64,000 nt of DNA from Streptomyces spirodelae (GTDB taxonomy: Bacteria; Actinomycetota; Actinomycetes; Streptomycetales; Streptomycetaceae): positions 186,001-250,000 of the forward strand of contig NZ_JAFFZN010000005.1 of the NCBI RefSeq assembly GCF_017676385.1, given 5' to 3'. The first letter of the stretch is position 1. Every line of letters begins with the position of its first letter. Below are positions 35,479-43,640 of the stretch, in pieces. The notes below the pieces were generated by a model. That model ran no database searches and was not told the DNA's origin. It saw only the letters and a program-made list of their open reading frames with translations. The position numbers were made by a program, and so were the translations under genes.

Positions 35479-35493
35479 TGACTGTCGTCACCA
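35479..35493. promoter_or_regulatory. Shared operator TGACTGTCGTCACCA, copy 2
   Basis: Identical 15-mer to 28149-28163; here the preceding G extends the repeat to GTGAC-N4-GTCAC. It is 90 bp upstream of the enoyl-CoA hydratase start. After GTGACT, GATAGT follows at 16 bp on the plus strand, the same geometry as copy 1. The rest of 35390-35663 shows nothing else. Confidence 0.55.
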
Positions 35494-35663
35494 GTGCGCG
35501 ATAGTCACTCGAACGCCTCCCCGAGCGCCACCTGGCGGGCCCTGCCGCACCGCTCGGCAGCCCAACTGCCCGTCTCCGCACCGGACTCGCGCGTCATCCG
35601 ATCGGGGGAGCAGGCGCGTGCGGGAACGGTTCGCCGCACGGCGGCGTGCGTACGGTCGCCGGC

Positions 35664-36902
35664 ATGGGAGCGTCACAGCAGGCCGGCCCGACGGCCGCCC
35701 TGGACGGCCCGGTGGCCGCTCCGGGCTACCCCGGGCAGAGCGTCCGGGCACCGGCCGTCAGCGCACTGCGCCTGTCCGCCTTCCGGTCGCTGCGCGCCCG
35801 TACCGTCCCGCTGGACCCCGTCACGGTGCTGACCGGGCCAAGCGGCAGCGGCAAGTCGACGGTCCTGGAGGCGTACGAGGCACTGGCCCGGCTCGGCCAG
35901 GGCGGGCTGCTGGAGGAGGTGTTCGGACACCGGGCCACCACGCCCGGCCGCCCCTCCCCGTACGTACCGCACACCGCGCAGGCCGACCGGCAGGGGCGGC
36001 GCGGCTTCCGGCTGGGCTGCTCCGTGACGGGCCCGGCCGGACCGCTGCACTTCGACGTCGCCGTACAGGCCGAGCCCGAACTGCGGGTCGTGGGTGAGCG
36101 GTTGTCCCGCCCTGCGGGGGAGACGCTGGTGGCGACAGCCCTGCTGGACCCGGCCCGGCGCTCGGTGACCGCCACCCGGCAGGTGGCGGGGGTGAGCCGG
36201 GCGCTGCGGACGCCCTTCCCCGACGACCGGCTCACCCTCCCGCTGCTCCCGCTGCGGGTGGCGGGCAACACCGCAGAGGACCGCGCGCTGTTGGCGGCCG
36301 TCGAACAGGTCGTCGTCGCCCTGCGTTCGGTCTTCGGGTGCGACCCGGTGCCCGCGCGGATGCGGGGGCCCGTCGCGGCCCGGGACGGCAGACTGGGCGG
36401 CGACTGCGGCAACCTGGCCGCCGTGCTGCGCCGTACGCACGCGGAGTGCGCCACCCGGCACGCCGCGCTGCTCGCCATGGTGCGGGAGGGCTGCGCCGGG
36501 CCGGTGACCCAGCTGCGGTCCGAGACGGCCGGGAGCGGGGACAGCGCCATGGTACGGGGTGTGCTGGAGCGGGGCGTCAGCGCACCGGCCACTCCGCTGG
36601 AGTGGCTGGGCGAGGGCGAGTTGCGTTTCCTGGCACTGGCTCTGGTGCTGGTGACCGGCCCCGGAGTGCTGTCGGTGCAGACGGTGGACGAGGTGCCGGC
36701 TGCGCAGCAGGCGCTCACGGTGCTCGCCGACGGCCTGGACCGGGCGTTGGACGCACGGCAGACGGCCGAACTGCTGGCCCTGGCGGGCCGGATGGCGCGG
36801 CGCGGCCATGTGCGGCTGCTGGCAACCGGCCCTTCGGGAGGTGTGCTGGCGCGGGAGGCGGCGCGGACGGAGGGCCTGGCCCTGGTAGACCTTGGGAGGT
36901 GA
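35664..36902 (+). CDS. AAA/ABC-type ATPase, RecF/SMC-like
   Basis: 412 residues from the ATG at 35664; an ATG at 35646 is also in frame. Walker A is GPSGSGKSTVLEAYEALARL, preceded by the strand LRLSAFRSLRARTVPLDPVT that is typical of RecF/SMC-like OLD-type ATPases. A signature-like WLGEGELRFLALALVLVTGP comes late; the Walker B that follows (VLSVQTVDEVPAAQQ) is degenerate, with no clear catalytic acid pair. No nuclease domain is seen. Its stop overlaps the start of a MazG gene (GTGA, 36899-36902), so the two are coupled and may cooperate in nucleotide or DNA surveillance, but the function is unknown. Confidence 0.75.
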   Translation: MGASQQAGPTAALDGPVAAPGYPGQSVRAPAVSALRLSAFRSLRARTVPLDPVTVLTGPSGSGKSTVLEAYEALARLGQGGLLEEVFGHRATTPGRPSPYVPHTAQADRQGRRGFRLGCSVTGPAGPLHFDVAVQAEPELRVVGERLSRPAGETLVATALLDPARRSVTATRQVAGVSRALRTPFPDDRLTLPLLPLRVAGNTAEDRALLAAVEQVVVALRSVFGCDPVPARMRGPVAARDGRLGGDCGNLAAVLRRTHAECATRHAALLAMVREGCAGPVTQLRSETAGSGDSAMVRGVLERGVSAPATPLEWLGEGELRFLALALVLVTGPGVLSVQTVDEVPAAQQALTVLADGLDRALDARQTAELLALAGRMARRGHVRLLATGPSGGVLAREAARTEGLALVDLGR

Positions 36903-37330
36903 ACGAAGAGCACGACGAGACACGGGCGGCCGAGCAGACAGCCGAACAGGCGACCGACCGCACTGGACACCAGGACGGCCCGGCAGCGGCCCCTCGCACC
37001 GTCGCGGGGCTGCAGCAGCGCCTCGCACGGTTCGCGGAGGCGCGGGACTGGGGGCAGTACCACACCCCCAAGAACCTGGCCGCGGCGCTGAGCGTGGAGG
37101 CGGCCGAACTGGTGGAGATCTTCCAGTGGTTGACTCCGGAGCAGTCGGCCCGGGTGATGACGGACCCGGAGGCGGCCTCGCGGGTCGAGGACGAGGTCGC
37201 CGACGTCCTCGCCTACCTCCTCCAGTTCTGCCATGTGGTGGGTGTCGACCCCCTCGCGGCGCTGGAAGCAAAGATCGAGAGGAACGAAACGCGTTTCCCG
37301 AAGCCCGGAACCGGTCACTCTATGGAGTGA
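36899..37330 (+). CDS. MazG-like nucleotide pyrophosphohydrolase
   Basis: 143 residues from GTG, overlapping the upstream ATPase gene by 4 bp. After a disordered acidic N-terminus (about 35 residues) comes the all-alpha NTP pyrophosphatase fold: KNLAAALSVEAAELVEIFQW and SRVEDEVADVLAYLLQFCHV, whose glutamates and aspartates form the E-x-x-E and E-x-x-D magnesium sites. Short MazG/dCTPase-type proteins hydrolyse (d)NTPs to (d)NMP plus pyrophosphate and sanitise the nucleotide pool. Coupling to a RecF-like ATPase is a point of interest. Confidence 0.85.
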   Translation: MNEEHDETRAAEQTAEQATDRTGHQDGPAAAPRTVAGLQQRLARFAEARDWGQYHTPKNLAAALSVEAAELVEIFQWLTPEQSARVMTDPEAASRVEDEVADVLAYLLQFCHVVGVDPLAALEAKIERNETRFPKPGTGHSME

Positions 37331-37433
37331 CGAACTTATTCACACGAGCCTTTTATCCAGGTAATTCCGAAACCTCCTGGCGGAGCTGACCATTTGCAGT
37401 CACGCTGGGTAACGACCAGTGAGGGGTAGGCAG

Positions 37434-37889
37434 ATGGATGCAGTCCGGCTCATCGCCGCCACACGCCAGGCCCTCGCGCTCAGCGCGGACGTGTCCGAGA
37501 TCCTCGCCGAGGCATGGCAGGCGCAGGCGATCGCAGCGGCGGTGGGCAGCCACCTCGCGATCAGCGGTCCTCCGGCAGTGCGGTCCGAGGCGCTGGGGCT
37601 GAGCGAGGTGGGCGGCAGAGCAGGCGGTTCCAGGAACCACGCGCTGCGCGCGGGCGCCGTACGAGCAGCACGGCTTTCGGTCATCGAGGACCCCCGGCGC
37701 ACGCTGGACGACCTGGGCGCCCTGCTGGGCGAGGCGGGGGTCGCCCTGGTGGGGGTGGCCGTCACCGCTGAGGACGAGACGCTGTACTGGCAGTGCATGG
37801 AAGCCATCGACGCGGCGGACGAGTCGGGCGACCGGATCGCCTCGATCCTGCGGACGCTCTCCATGCGCGAACGCGGCAGCCTCGCCTGA
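37434..37889 (+). CDS. Streptomyces-specific protein of unknown function
   Basis: 151 residues from the ATG at 37434; an upstream in-frame start at 37419 lacks support. The sequence MDAVRLIAATRQALALSADV, then ILAEAWQAQAIAAAVGSHLA and later LSVIEDPRRTLDDLGALLGE is mainly helical and soluble. I recall this as a conserved Streptomyces family (possibly DUF6099) but cannot confirm. It is preceded by about 100 bp without features and followed by a dispersed 33-bp element. Confidence 0.7.
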   Translation: MDAVRLIAATRQALALSADVSEILAEAWQAQAIAAAVGSHLAISGPPAVRSEALGLSEVGGRAGGSRNHALRAGAVRAARLSVIEDPRRTLDDLGALLGEAGVALVGVAVTAEDETLYWQCMEAIDAADESGDRIASILRTLSMRERGSLA

Positions 37890-37934
37890 GGCTGCCGCGC
37901 CCCTGGGTGGCTACCCGCAAGCTTGGGCAGTCTG

Positions 37935-37967
37935 CTCCCCCAGCCTCCGGCCCGGAGGTACCCCCAG
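37935..37967 (+). repeat. 33-bp dispersed element, copy B (intergenic)
   Basis: 31 of 33 bases match copy A at 23401-23433. It starts CTCCCCCAGCCTCCGG and ends GGAGGTACCCCCAG; CCTCC and GGAGG can pair. It sits in the 125-bp gap between two convergent genes and might also act as a weak terminator. Confidence 0.65.
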
Positions 37968-38014
37968 GGCGCAGGGTGGGCAAGCGCGGCGTCATTGCCG
38001 GGTACGCGAAATGT

Positions 38015-38407
38015 TCACCCGGCCACGGGCACCGCCCGCGTCAGCATGTGAGCCCGCCGCAGGCGCCCGTCGGCGGCGAAGTGACCGAAGAAGCAGACCT
38101 CGATGTCCAGTTCGCGCTTCGGGTCACGCACGTGCATCGTATAGCGGGCCGCGAGCCGGTCGTCGTCGGCAAACGCCTCATGCACCGACATCCGAAGCTC
38201 GGGCCTGCGCTTACGGATGGGACGGGTGTGGGCGACGAGCTTCGCGCGGTCCATCCAATGGCCGTCGGCGATCTGCACGACGTCAGGGGCGTGGTAGCGG
38301 TCGACGACCGCTTCGGCATCCTCCTCGCTACTGAGCAGCTCCTCGTGGAACCCCGTGATGAAGTCGGCGATGAACCGCCCGGGGTCGTTCGCGTCGAACG
38401 TGCGCAT
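38015..38407 (-). CDS. SnoaL/NTF2-like protein
   Basis: 130 residues from the ATG at 38407. The cone-shaped NTF2 fold is suggested by FIADFITGFHEELLSSEEDA, VVDRYHAPDVVQIADGHWMD and LAARYTMHVRDPKRELDIEV. SnoaL-like proteins are ligand-binding or small isomerase-type enzymes; no catalytic residue set can be fixed here. It is divergent from a TetR-family gene with the repeat TTGACA-AGG-TGTCAA in the shared promoter region, so it is the probable regulated target. Confidence 0.8.
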   Translation of the reverse strand: MRTFDANDPGRFIADFITGFHEELLSSEEDAEAVVDRYHAPDVVQIADGHWMDRAKLVAHTRPIRKRRPELRMSVHEAFADDDRLAARYTMHVRDPKRELDIEVCFFGHFAADGRLRRAHMLTRAVPVAG

Positions 38408-38475
38408 GGGGCCTCGGCTTTCCAAGGAAGTCTTACACGCTGTATGAGTTGTAAGGTATGACTCCAGCGATAACT

Positions 38476-38490
38476 TTGACAAGGTGTCAA
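38476..38490. promoter_or_regulatory. TetR-type operator
   Basis: TTGACA-AGG-TGTCAA is a perfect 6-bp inverted repeat overlapping the start region of the TetR gene, as in autorepressors. A second, weaker pair CTTACA/TGTAAG lies at 38432-38455, close to the divergent SnoaL-like start. Confidence 0.55.
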
Positions 38491-39089
38491 TGATGACTCC
38501 CCCGCCCGCCTCCCGGACCGCCCGGAACCGCCGCGCCGACGCCCGCCGCAGCAGGACGTCGATCCTCGACGGGGCGATCCAGCTGCTGAACGACCGTCCC
38601 GACGCCAGCGTCGAAGCCATCGCCGCAGCCGCAGGCGTGACCCGGCAGACCGTCTACGCCCACTTCCCTTCCCGCGAGCAGCTGCTGACCGCCGTGCTCG
38701 ACCGGCTCACCGAGCGGACCGTCGCCGCCATGGCAGCGGCCGACCCCGACTCCGGCCCGCCCGCCGAGGCCCTGCTGCGCGTGCTCGACGCCGCCGAGCA
38801 GACCGCCGGGGCGTACCCGGCCCTCGTCCGACTGCTCGGCACGCTGCCCATGAGCCCTCCGGACGACGCCGAGCGGCACGCCCCGGTCACCGCGCTGCTG
38901 GAGCGCGTCGTCCGGCGCGGGCAGGCGAGCGGCGCCTTCGACGACCGCCTCCCGACGGACTGGCTGGTCACCGCCACCATCGCGCTGGCCCACGCCGCGA
39001 GTGAACAGGCGGAGGGCGGCCGGCTGTCCCGTCGGCAGGCGAGAGACGTCCTCCGCACCAGCGTGCTGCGGCTGCTGGGCGGGGATTGA
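38490..39089 (+). CDS. TetR-family transcriptional regulator
   Basis: 199 residues from the ATG at 38490; the next codon is also ATG, and AAGG lies 5-8 nt upstream. The N-terminal domain is classic: RRSRTSILDGAIQLLNDRPD, then VEAIAAAAGVTRQTVYAHFP. The C-terminal ligand domain is all-helical (LLRVLDAAEQTAGAYPALVR). It is divergent from the SnoaL-like gene and its start lies within the palindrome at 38476-38490, so autorepression and control of the neighbour are expected. The ligand is unknown. Confidence 0.88.
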   Translation: MMTPPPASRTARNRRADARRSRTSILDGAIQLLNDRPDASVEAIAAAAGVTRQTVYAHFPSREQLLTAVLDRLTERTVAAMAAADPDSGPPAEALLRVLDAAEQTAGAYPALVRLLGTLPMSPPDDAERHAPVTALLERVVRRGQASGAFDDRLPTDWLVTATIALAHAASEQAEGGRLSRRQARDVLRTSVLRLLGGD

Positions 39090-39184
39090 GGGAAACGCCC
39101 TTCGGGGCCGGTCCGGCAGTAGCGGGCGAGGGTCCGGCGGGAGGCGCGGCGGTCCTGTCCCACCGGGCGCGGCAAGATGGGACC

Positions 39185-40108
39185 ATGCGACTGCGAATCT
39201 TCACCGAGCCCCAGCAGGGGGCCGACTACGACACGCTGCTGAAGGTCGCCAAGGCCACCGAGGACCTCGGCTTCGACGCCTTCTACCGCTCCGACCACTA
39301 TCTGGCGATGGGCGACTCGGACGGCCTTCCCGGCCCCACCGACGCGTGGATCACCCTGGCCGGCCTCGCCCGTGAGACCAGCCGCATCCGGCTGGGCACG
39401 CTGATGACGGCGGGGACCTTCCGGCTGCCGGGGACGCTGGCCATCCAGGTCGCGCAGGTGGACGCCATGTCGGGCGGCCGGGTCGACTTCGGGCTGGGCT
39501 CGGGGTGGTACGAGGCCGAGCACACCGCCTACGGCATCCCCTTCCCCAAGGAGAAGTTCGGCCGCCTGGAGGAGCAACTGGAGATCATCACCGAGCTGTG
39601 GAAGACCCCGGTCGGTGCGAAGTTCGACTACGAGGGCACCTACTACCAGCTCAAGGACTGCCCCGCGCTGCCCAAGCCGCACCAGGAACGTATCCCGGTC
39701 CTGGTCGGCGGTATGGGTGCCAAGCGCACACCGAAGCTGGCGGCGCGGTACGCGGACGAGTTCAATGTGCCCTTCGCCTCACCGGCCGACAGCGAGCGGC
39801 AGTTCGACCGGGTGCGGGCCGCCGCCCAGGAGCGCGGCCGTGACGCCTCGGAGCTGACCTTCTCCAACGCGCTCGTGGCCTGCGTCGGCAAGGACGACGC
39901 CGAGGTGGCCCGCCGCGCCGCCGCCATCGGGCGCCAGGTGGACGAGCTGAAGGAGAACGGCCTGGCGGGTACGCCCGAGGAGGTCATCGACAAGATCGGC
40001 CGCTACGGTGAACTCGGCAGCACCCGTATCTACCTGCAGATCCTCGATCTGAGCGACCTCGACCACCTGGCGCTGATCGCGGACCAGGTGCAGGCCAAGC
40101 TCTCGTGA
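39185..40108 (+). CDS. LLM-class F420-dependent oxidoreductase
   Basis: 307 residues from the ATG at 39185. Luciferase-like monooxygenase barrel: LLKVAKATEDLGFDAFYRSD, ITLAGLARETSRIRLGTLMT, SGGRVDFGLGSGWYEAEHTA and RIPVLVGGMGAKRTPKLAAR. Members of this branch in actinobacteria use coenzyme F420 for hydride transfer on varied substrates. Its stop overlaps the start of the homocysteine methyltransferase gene (GTGA, 40105-40108), so they are coupled, yet no biochemical link is evident. Confidence 0.88.
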   Translation: MRLRIFTEPQQGADYDTLLKVAKATEDLGFDAFYRSDHYLAMGDSDGLPGPTDAWITLAGLARETSRIRLGTLMTAGTFRLPGTLAIQVAQVDAMSGGRVDFGLGSGWYEAEHTAYGIPFPKEKFGRLEEQLEIITELWKTPVGAKFDYEGTYYQLKDCPALPKPHQERIPVLVGGMGAKRTPKLAARYADEFNVPFASPADSERQFDRVRAAAQERGRDASELTFSNALVACVGKDDAEVARRAAAIGRQVDELKENGLAGTPEEVIDKIGRYGELGSTRIYLQILDLSDLDHLALIADQVQAKLS

Positions 40109-41079
40109 CGGCCGCCGACGCCGCGACCCCGCTCGCCCACGCGCTCGCCCGCGGCACCGTGCTGCTGGACGGCGGGCTCTCCAACCAGCTGGAGGCGCAG
40201 GGCAACGACCTGTCCGACGAGCTGTGGTCCGCCCGGCTGCTGGCCGAGGCGCCCGGGGAGATCGAGGCCGCGCACGCCGCGTATGTACGGGCCGGTGCCC
40301 GGGTGCTGATCACCTCCAGCTACCAGGCGTCGTTCGAGGGGTTCGGGCGGCGTGGGCTGTCGGAGGAGGAGTCGGCGGCGCTGTTCCGGCGCAGCGTGGA
40401 GCTGGCCCGTACGGCCTCCGGCGACACAGCCGGCGGGCCGGTGTGGGTCGCGGCGTCGGTCGGCCCGTACGGTGCCGTGCTCGCCGACGGCAGTGAGTAC
40501 CGGGGCCGGTACGGGCTGAGCATGGCGCAGCTGGTCGCCTTCCACCGGCCGCGTATCGAGGCGCTGGTCGCGGCGGCCCCGGATGTTCTCGCACTGGAGA
40601 CGGTGCCGGACGCACTGGAGGCCGAGGCCATGCTGCGGGCGGCGGACGGCTGCGGGGTGCCGGTGTGGCTGAGCTACACGGTGGCCGAAGGGGCTGCGGC
40701 CCGAAGGGCCACAATGAGGGGTGGTGGCCGGGTGACGGGTGGGCTGACTCGTGCCGGCCAGCCGCTGGCTGAGTCCTTCGCCGTGGCGGCCGGCAATCCG
40801 CAGGTGCTCGCGGTCGGTGTCAACTGCTGTGCGGCCGACAAGGTCGGCGAGGCGCTGGAGGCGGCCGCTCAGGCGTGCCCCGGCGTACCGCTCGTCGCCT
40901 ACCCGAACAGCGGCGAGGGCTGGGACGCCGGGCGTGCGGCCTGGACAGGTGCGGCATCGTTCGACGCGGCGCTCGCCGCGGAGTGGGTGGCGCTCGGAGC
41001 CCGGCTGGTCGGCGGCTGCTGCCGGGTGGGCCCGGACGCCATCACCGCGCTGGGAGAGGTATTGCGGCAAGCCGACTGA
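40105..41079 (+). CDS. mmuM: Homocysteine S-methyltransferase (MmuM type)
   Basis: 324 residues from GTG. TIM-barrel zinc enzyme transferring a methyl group from S-methylmethionine to homocysteine. Landmarks: LLDGGLSNQLEAQGNDLSDE, VLITSSYQASFEGFGRRGLS, VGVNCCAADKVGE (zinc Cys) and LVGGCCRVGPDAI (two zinc Cys). Oddity: 17 residues (AAARRATMRGGGRVTGG) are inserted at about 197-213 between the TVAEG strand and LTRAGQPLAES, where relatives go straight on. The DNA is a copy of the mini-element found twice in the monooxygenase gene at 33844. The frame is kept and the zinc ligands are intact, so the enzyme may still work. Confidence 0.88.
   Translation: MTAADAATPLAHALARGTVLLDGGLSNQLEAQGNDLSDELWSARLLAEAPGEIEAAHAAYVRAGARVLITSSYQASFEGFGRRGLSEEESAALFRRSVELARTASGDTAGGPVWVAASVGPYGAVLADGSEYRGRYGLSMAQLVAFHRPRIEALVAAAPDVLALETVPDALEAEAMLRAADGCGVPVWLSYTVAEGAAARRATMRGGGRVTGGLTRAGQPLAESFAVAAGNPQVLAVGVNCCAADKVGEALEAAAQACPGVPLVAYPNSGEGWDAGRAAWTGAASFDAALAAEWVALGARLVGGCCRVGPDAITALGEVLRQAD
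40694..40738 (+). repeat. Dispersed mini-element, third copy, inside the methyltransferase gene
   Basis: 42 of 45 bases match the copies at 33844 and 33895 (changes within CCCGGAGG, CACGATG and GGTCGG). Here the element is read on its plus strand, whereas the monooxygenase gene reads the minus strand, so both orientations are open. The total insertion is 51 bp by protein comparison. Confidence 0.8.
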
Positions 41080-41136
41080 ACCCCGCACATCGCAGGCGTC
41101 CTCGCAAAGCGGCCGACGCTCCGCGAGGATTGCCGC

Positions 41137-42384
41137 ATGGGATTCCATGTCGACTCCGAGACCGGGCGGCTGCGCCGCGTCATCGTGCACCGGCCGGGGC
41201 TCGAACTGAAGAGGCTCACCCCGACCAACAAGGACGACCTCCTCTTCGACGATGTGCTCTGGGTGCGCCGGGCCCTGGAGGAGCACGACGCGTTCGCGGG
41301 CACGCTGCGCGAACTCGGCGTCGAGGTACACCTGTTCGGGGAGCTGCTGGCGGAGGTGCTCGATGTGCCGGCGGCCCGCGCCCTGGTCCTGGACCGGGTC
41401 TTCGACGAGAAGGAGTACGGTCTGCTGGCGACCGACCATCTGCGCGACTCCTTCGACCGGCTGCCGACCGCCGAGCTGGCCGAGGCGCTGATCGGGGGCA
41501 TGACCAAGCGGGAGTATCTGGAGGGCTGCCCCGAACCGGCCTCGGTGCGCTTCCATGTGATGGACCTGGACGACTTCCTGCTCGCCCCGCTGCCGAACCA
41601 CATCTTCACCCGCGACACCTCCGCCTGGGTCTACGACGGGGTGTGCATCAACGCGATGCGGTGGCCCGCCCGGCAGCGCGAGACCGTCCATTTCGAGGCC
41701 GTCTACCGGCACCATCCGCTCTTCGCCGCACCAGCGCGTGGCGGGGCCGGCGGAGGCTTCCACACCTGGGCGGGCGGCCAGTCGGCGTATCCGGCCACCA
41801 TCGAGGGCGGTGACGTCCTGGTGCTGGGCAACGGGGCTGTGCTGGTCGGGATGAGTGAGCGCACCACGCCGCAGGCCGTGGAGACGCTGGCCCGGGGGCT
41901 GTTCGAGCAGGGGTCGGCCCGTTCGATCGTGGCGCTGGACATGCCCAAGCGCCGCGCATTCATGCATCTGGACACGGTGCTGACGATGGTCGACGGTGAG
42001 ACCTTCACCCAGTACGAGGGGCTGGGGATGCTCCGCTCGTACACGATCGAGCCGGGCTCGGGCGCAGCCGAGCTGAAGGTCTCCGACCATCCGCCCGAGC
42101 ACATGCACCACGCCATCGCCGCCGCGTTGGGGCTGGACCGTATCCGGGTGCTGACACCGACGCAGGATGTGCGTTCGGCCGAGCGGGAGCAGTGGGACGA
42201 CGGGTGCAACGTGCTGGCCGTCGAGCCCGGTGTCGTCCTGGCGTACGACCGGAACGTGACGACCAACACCCATCTGCGGCGGCAGGGTGTCGAGGTGGTG
42301 GAGATCCCGGGCGGCGAGCTGGGGCGGGGGCGTGGCGGGCCGCGCTGTATGAGCTGCCCGGTGGAGCGCGACCCGGTCGTATAG
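41137..42384 (+). CDS. arcA: Arginine deiminase
   Basis: 415 residues, full length. Hydrolyses arginine to citrulline and ammonia. Guanidino-group fold: [20 protein letters not shown] then [42 protein letters not shown] with the catalytic histidine, and the C-terminal [12 protein letters not shown] whose C404 is the nucleophile. An ornithine carbamoyltransferase gene follows 62 bp downstream and an APC permease gene after that, the arrangement of an arginine deiminase pathway, but no carbamate kinase gene is in the window. Own start with GAGGA upstream. Confidence 0.95.
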   Translation: MGFHVDSETGRLRRVIVHRPGLELKRLTPTNKDDLLFDDVLWVRRALEEHDAFAGTLRELGVEVHLFGELLAEVLDVPAARALVLDRVFDEKEYGLLATDHLRDSFDRLPTAELAEALIGGMTKREYLEGCPEPASVRFHVMDLDDFLLAPLPNHIFTRDTSAWVYDGVCINAMRWPARQRETVHFEAVYRHHPLFAAPARGGAGGGFHTWAGGQSAYPATIEGGDVLVLGNGAVLVGMSERTTPQAVETLARGLFEQGSARSIVALDMPKRRAFMHLDTVLTMVDGETFTQYEGLGMLRSYTIEPGSGAAELKVSDHPPEHMHHAIAAALGLDRIRVLTPTQDVRSAEREQWDDGCNVLAVEPGVVLAYDRNVTTNTHLRRQGVEVVEIPGGELGRGRGGPRCMSCPVERDPVV

Positions 42385-42399
42385 GAATTCGGTAGCTCG

Positions 42400-42405
42400 T
42401 ATACT
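42400..42405 (+). promoter_or_regulatory. Possible -10 box before the ornithine carbamoyltransferase gene
   Basis: TATACT sits in an AT-rich patch of the 62-bp gap after arcA, 41 nt before the next start; the -35 is not clear. It may allow transcription of the second gene apart from arcA. Confidence 0.35.
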
Positions 42406-42446
42406 ATTGCGGCCCTACCGTTCAGCGCGTGCAGCTAGGAGCCCTC

Positions 42447-43457
42447 ATGGCAGCAGACCTCACAGGCCGCCACTTCCTCAAGGAGCTGGATTTCACGCCG
42501 GAGGAGTTCCGCGCCCTGGTCCGGCTCGCGGCGGAGCTGAAGGCCGAGAAGCGGGCCGGGACCGAACGCCCGCGGCTGGGCGGACGCAACATCGCACTGA
42601 TCTTCGAGAAGTCCTCCACCCGTACCCGCTGCGCGTTCGAGGTTGCCGCCGCCGATCAGGGCGCGCACACCACCTACCTCGACCCCACCGGATCGCACCT
42701 GGGCGCGAAGGAGTCCGTGAAGGACACCGCACGCGTGCTCGGGCGGATGTTCGACGGCATCCAGTACCGCGGCAGCGGCCAGGAGGTCGTCGAGGAGCTG
42801 GCCGCACACGCGGGCGTCCCCGTCTACAACGGCCTCACCGACGAGTGGCACCCCACTCAGATGCTCGCGGACGTGCTCACCATGACCGAGCACGCGCCGG
42901 GCGCCCCCGGCCGGGCGCTGTCCGAGCTGGCGTACGCCTACCTGGGCGACGCGCGCAACAACATGGGCAACTCCTACCTGATCACGGGCGCGCTGCTGGG
43001 CATGGACGTACGCATCGTGGCGCCGCGCTCGCTGTGGCCCGAGGAGTCGGTGACCGCACGGGCGCGGGAGCTGGCCGAGGAGACAGGGGCCCGGATCACC
43101 CTGACCGAGGACGTGTCCGAGGGCGTGCGCGGCGCCGACTTCCTCGCCACGGACGTATGGGTCTCGATGGGCGAGCCCAAGCAGGCGTGGGACGAGCGGA
43201 TCGAACTGCTGCAGCCCTACGCGGTGACCATGGACGTGCTCCGCGCCACCGGGAACCCCCGGGCGCGCTTCCTGCACTGTCTGCCCGCCTTCCACGACCT
43301 GGGCACCACGGTGGCCCGGGAGATCCACGAGCAGTACGGGCTGACCTCGCTGGAGGTCACCGACGAGGTGTTCGAGTCGGAGCACTCGGTCGTCTTCGAC
43401 CAGGCCGAGAACCGGCTGCACACGATCAAGGCCGTCCTGGTGGCGACGCTGAGCTGA
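42447..43457 (+). CDS. arcB: Ornithine carbamoyltransferase
   Basis: 336 residues from the ATG at 42447 with AGGAG upstream. The carbamoyl-phosphate site is [14 protein letters not shown] (about 54-67), [11 protein letters not shown] follows, and the ornithine loop is [10 protein letters not shown] near residue 277. Length and the [14 protein letters not shown] segment are typical of both anabolic ArgF and catabolic ArcB. The arcA neighbour suggests the catabolic direction, splitting citrulline into ornithine and carbamoyl phosphate, but the direction cannot be proved from sequence. Confidence 0.93.
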   Translation: MAADLTGRHFLKELDFTPEEFRALVRLAAELKAEKRAGTERPRLGGRNIALIFEKSSTRTRCAFEVAAADQGAHTTYLDPTGSHLGAKESVKDTARVLGRMFDGIQYRGSGQEVVEELAAHAGVPVYNGLTDEWHPTQMLADVLTMTEHAPGAPGRALSELAYAYLGDARNNMGNSYLITGALLGMDVRIVAPRSLWPEESVTARARELAEETGARITLTEDVSEGVRGADFLATDVWVSMGEPKQAWDERIELLQPYAVTMDVLRATGNPRARFLHCLPAFHDLGTTVAREIHEQYGLTSLEVTDEVFESEHSVVFDQAENRLHTIKAVLVATLS

Positions 43458-43481
43458 GGCCGACAGAGGCGACCTCGCCAT

Positions 43482-43520
43482 GTGTGCATAGTCATACGGA
43501 TGAGTGCGGGATCATGCAGA
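43482..43520 (+). promoter_or_regulatory. Possible ARG boxes upstream of the amino acid permease
   Basis: GTGTGCATAGTCATACGGA (43482-43500) and GCGGGATCATGCAGA (near 43506-43520) resemble paired ArgR sites, which in Streptomyces contain TGCATA and CATGCA half-sites. The context (arginine genes) supports it; the match is by eye only. Confidence 0.35.
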
Positions 43521-43640
43521 GATCGCCGTTACGCTGGACTCCAGCCTCGAAGGGTCCGGGCCACCGCCCGGGCCCTTCCCTTGTGCACGTCCGCGTGTGC
43601 ACACCACCCCGTGCACACCCCGCACCGCCCTGGAAGTTCC

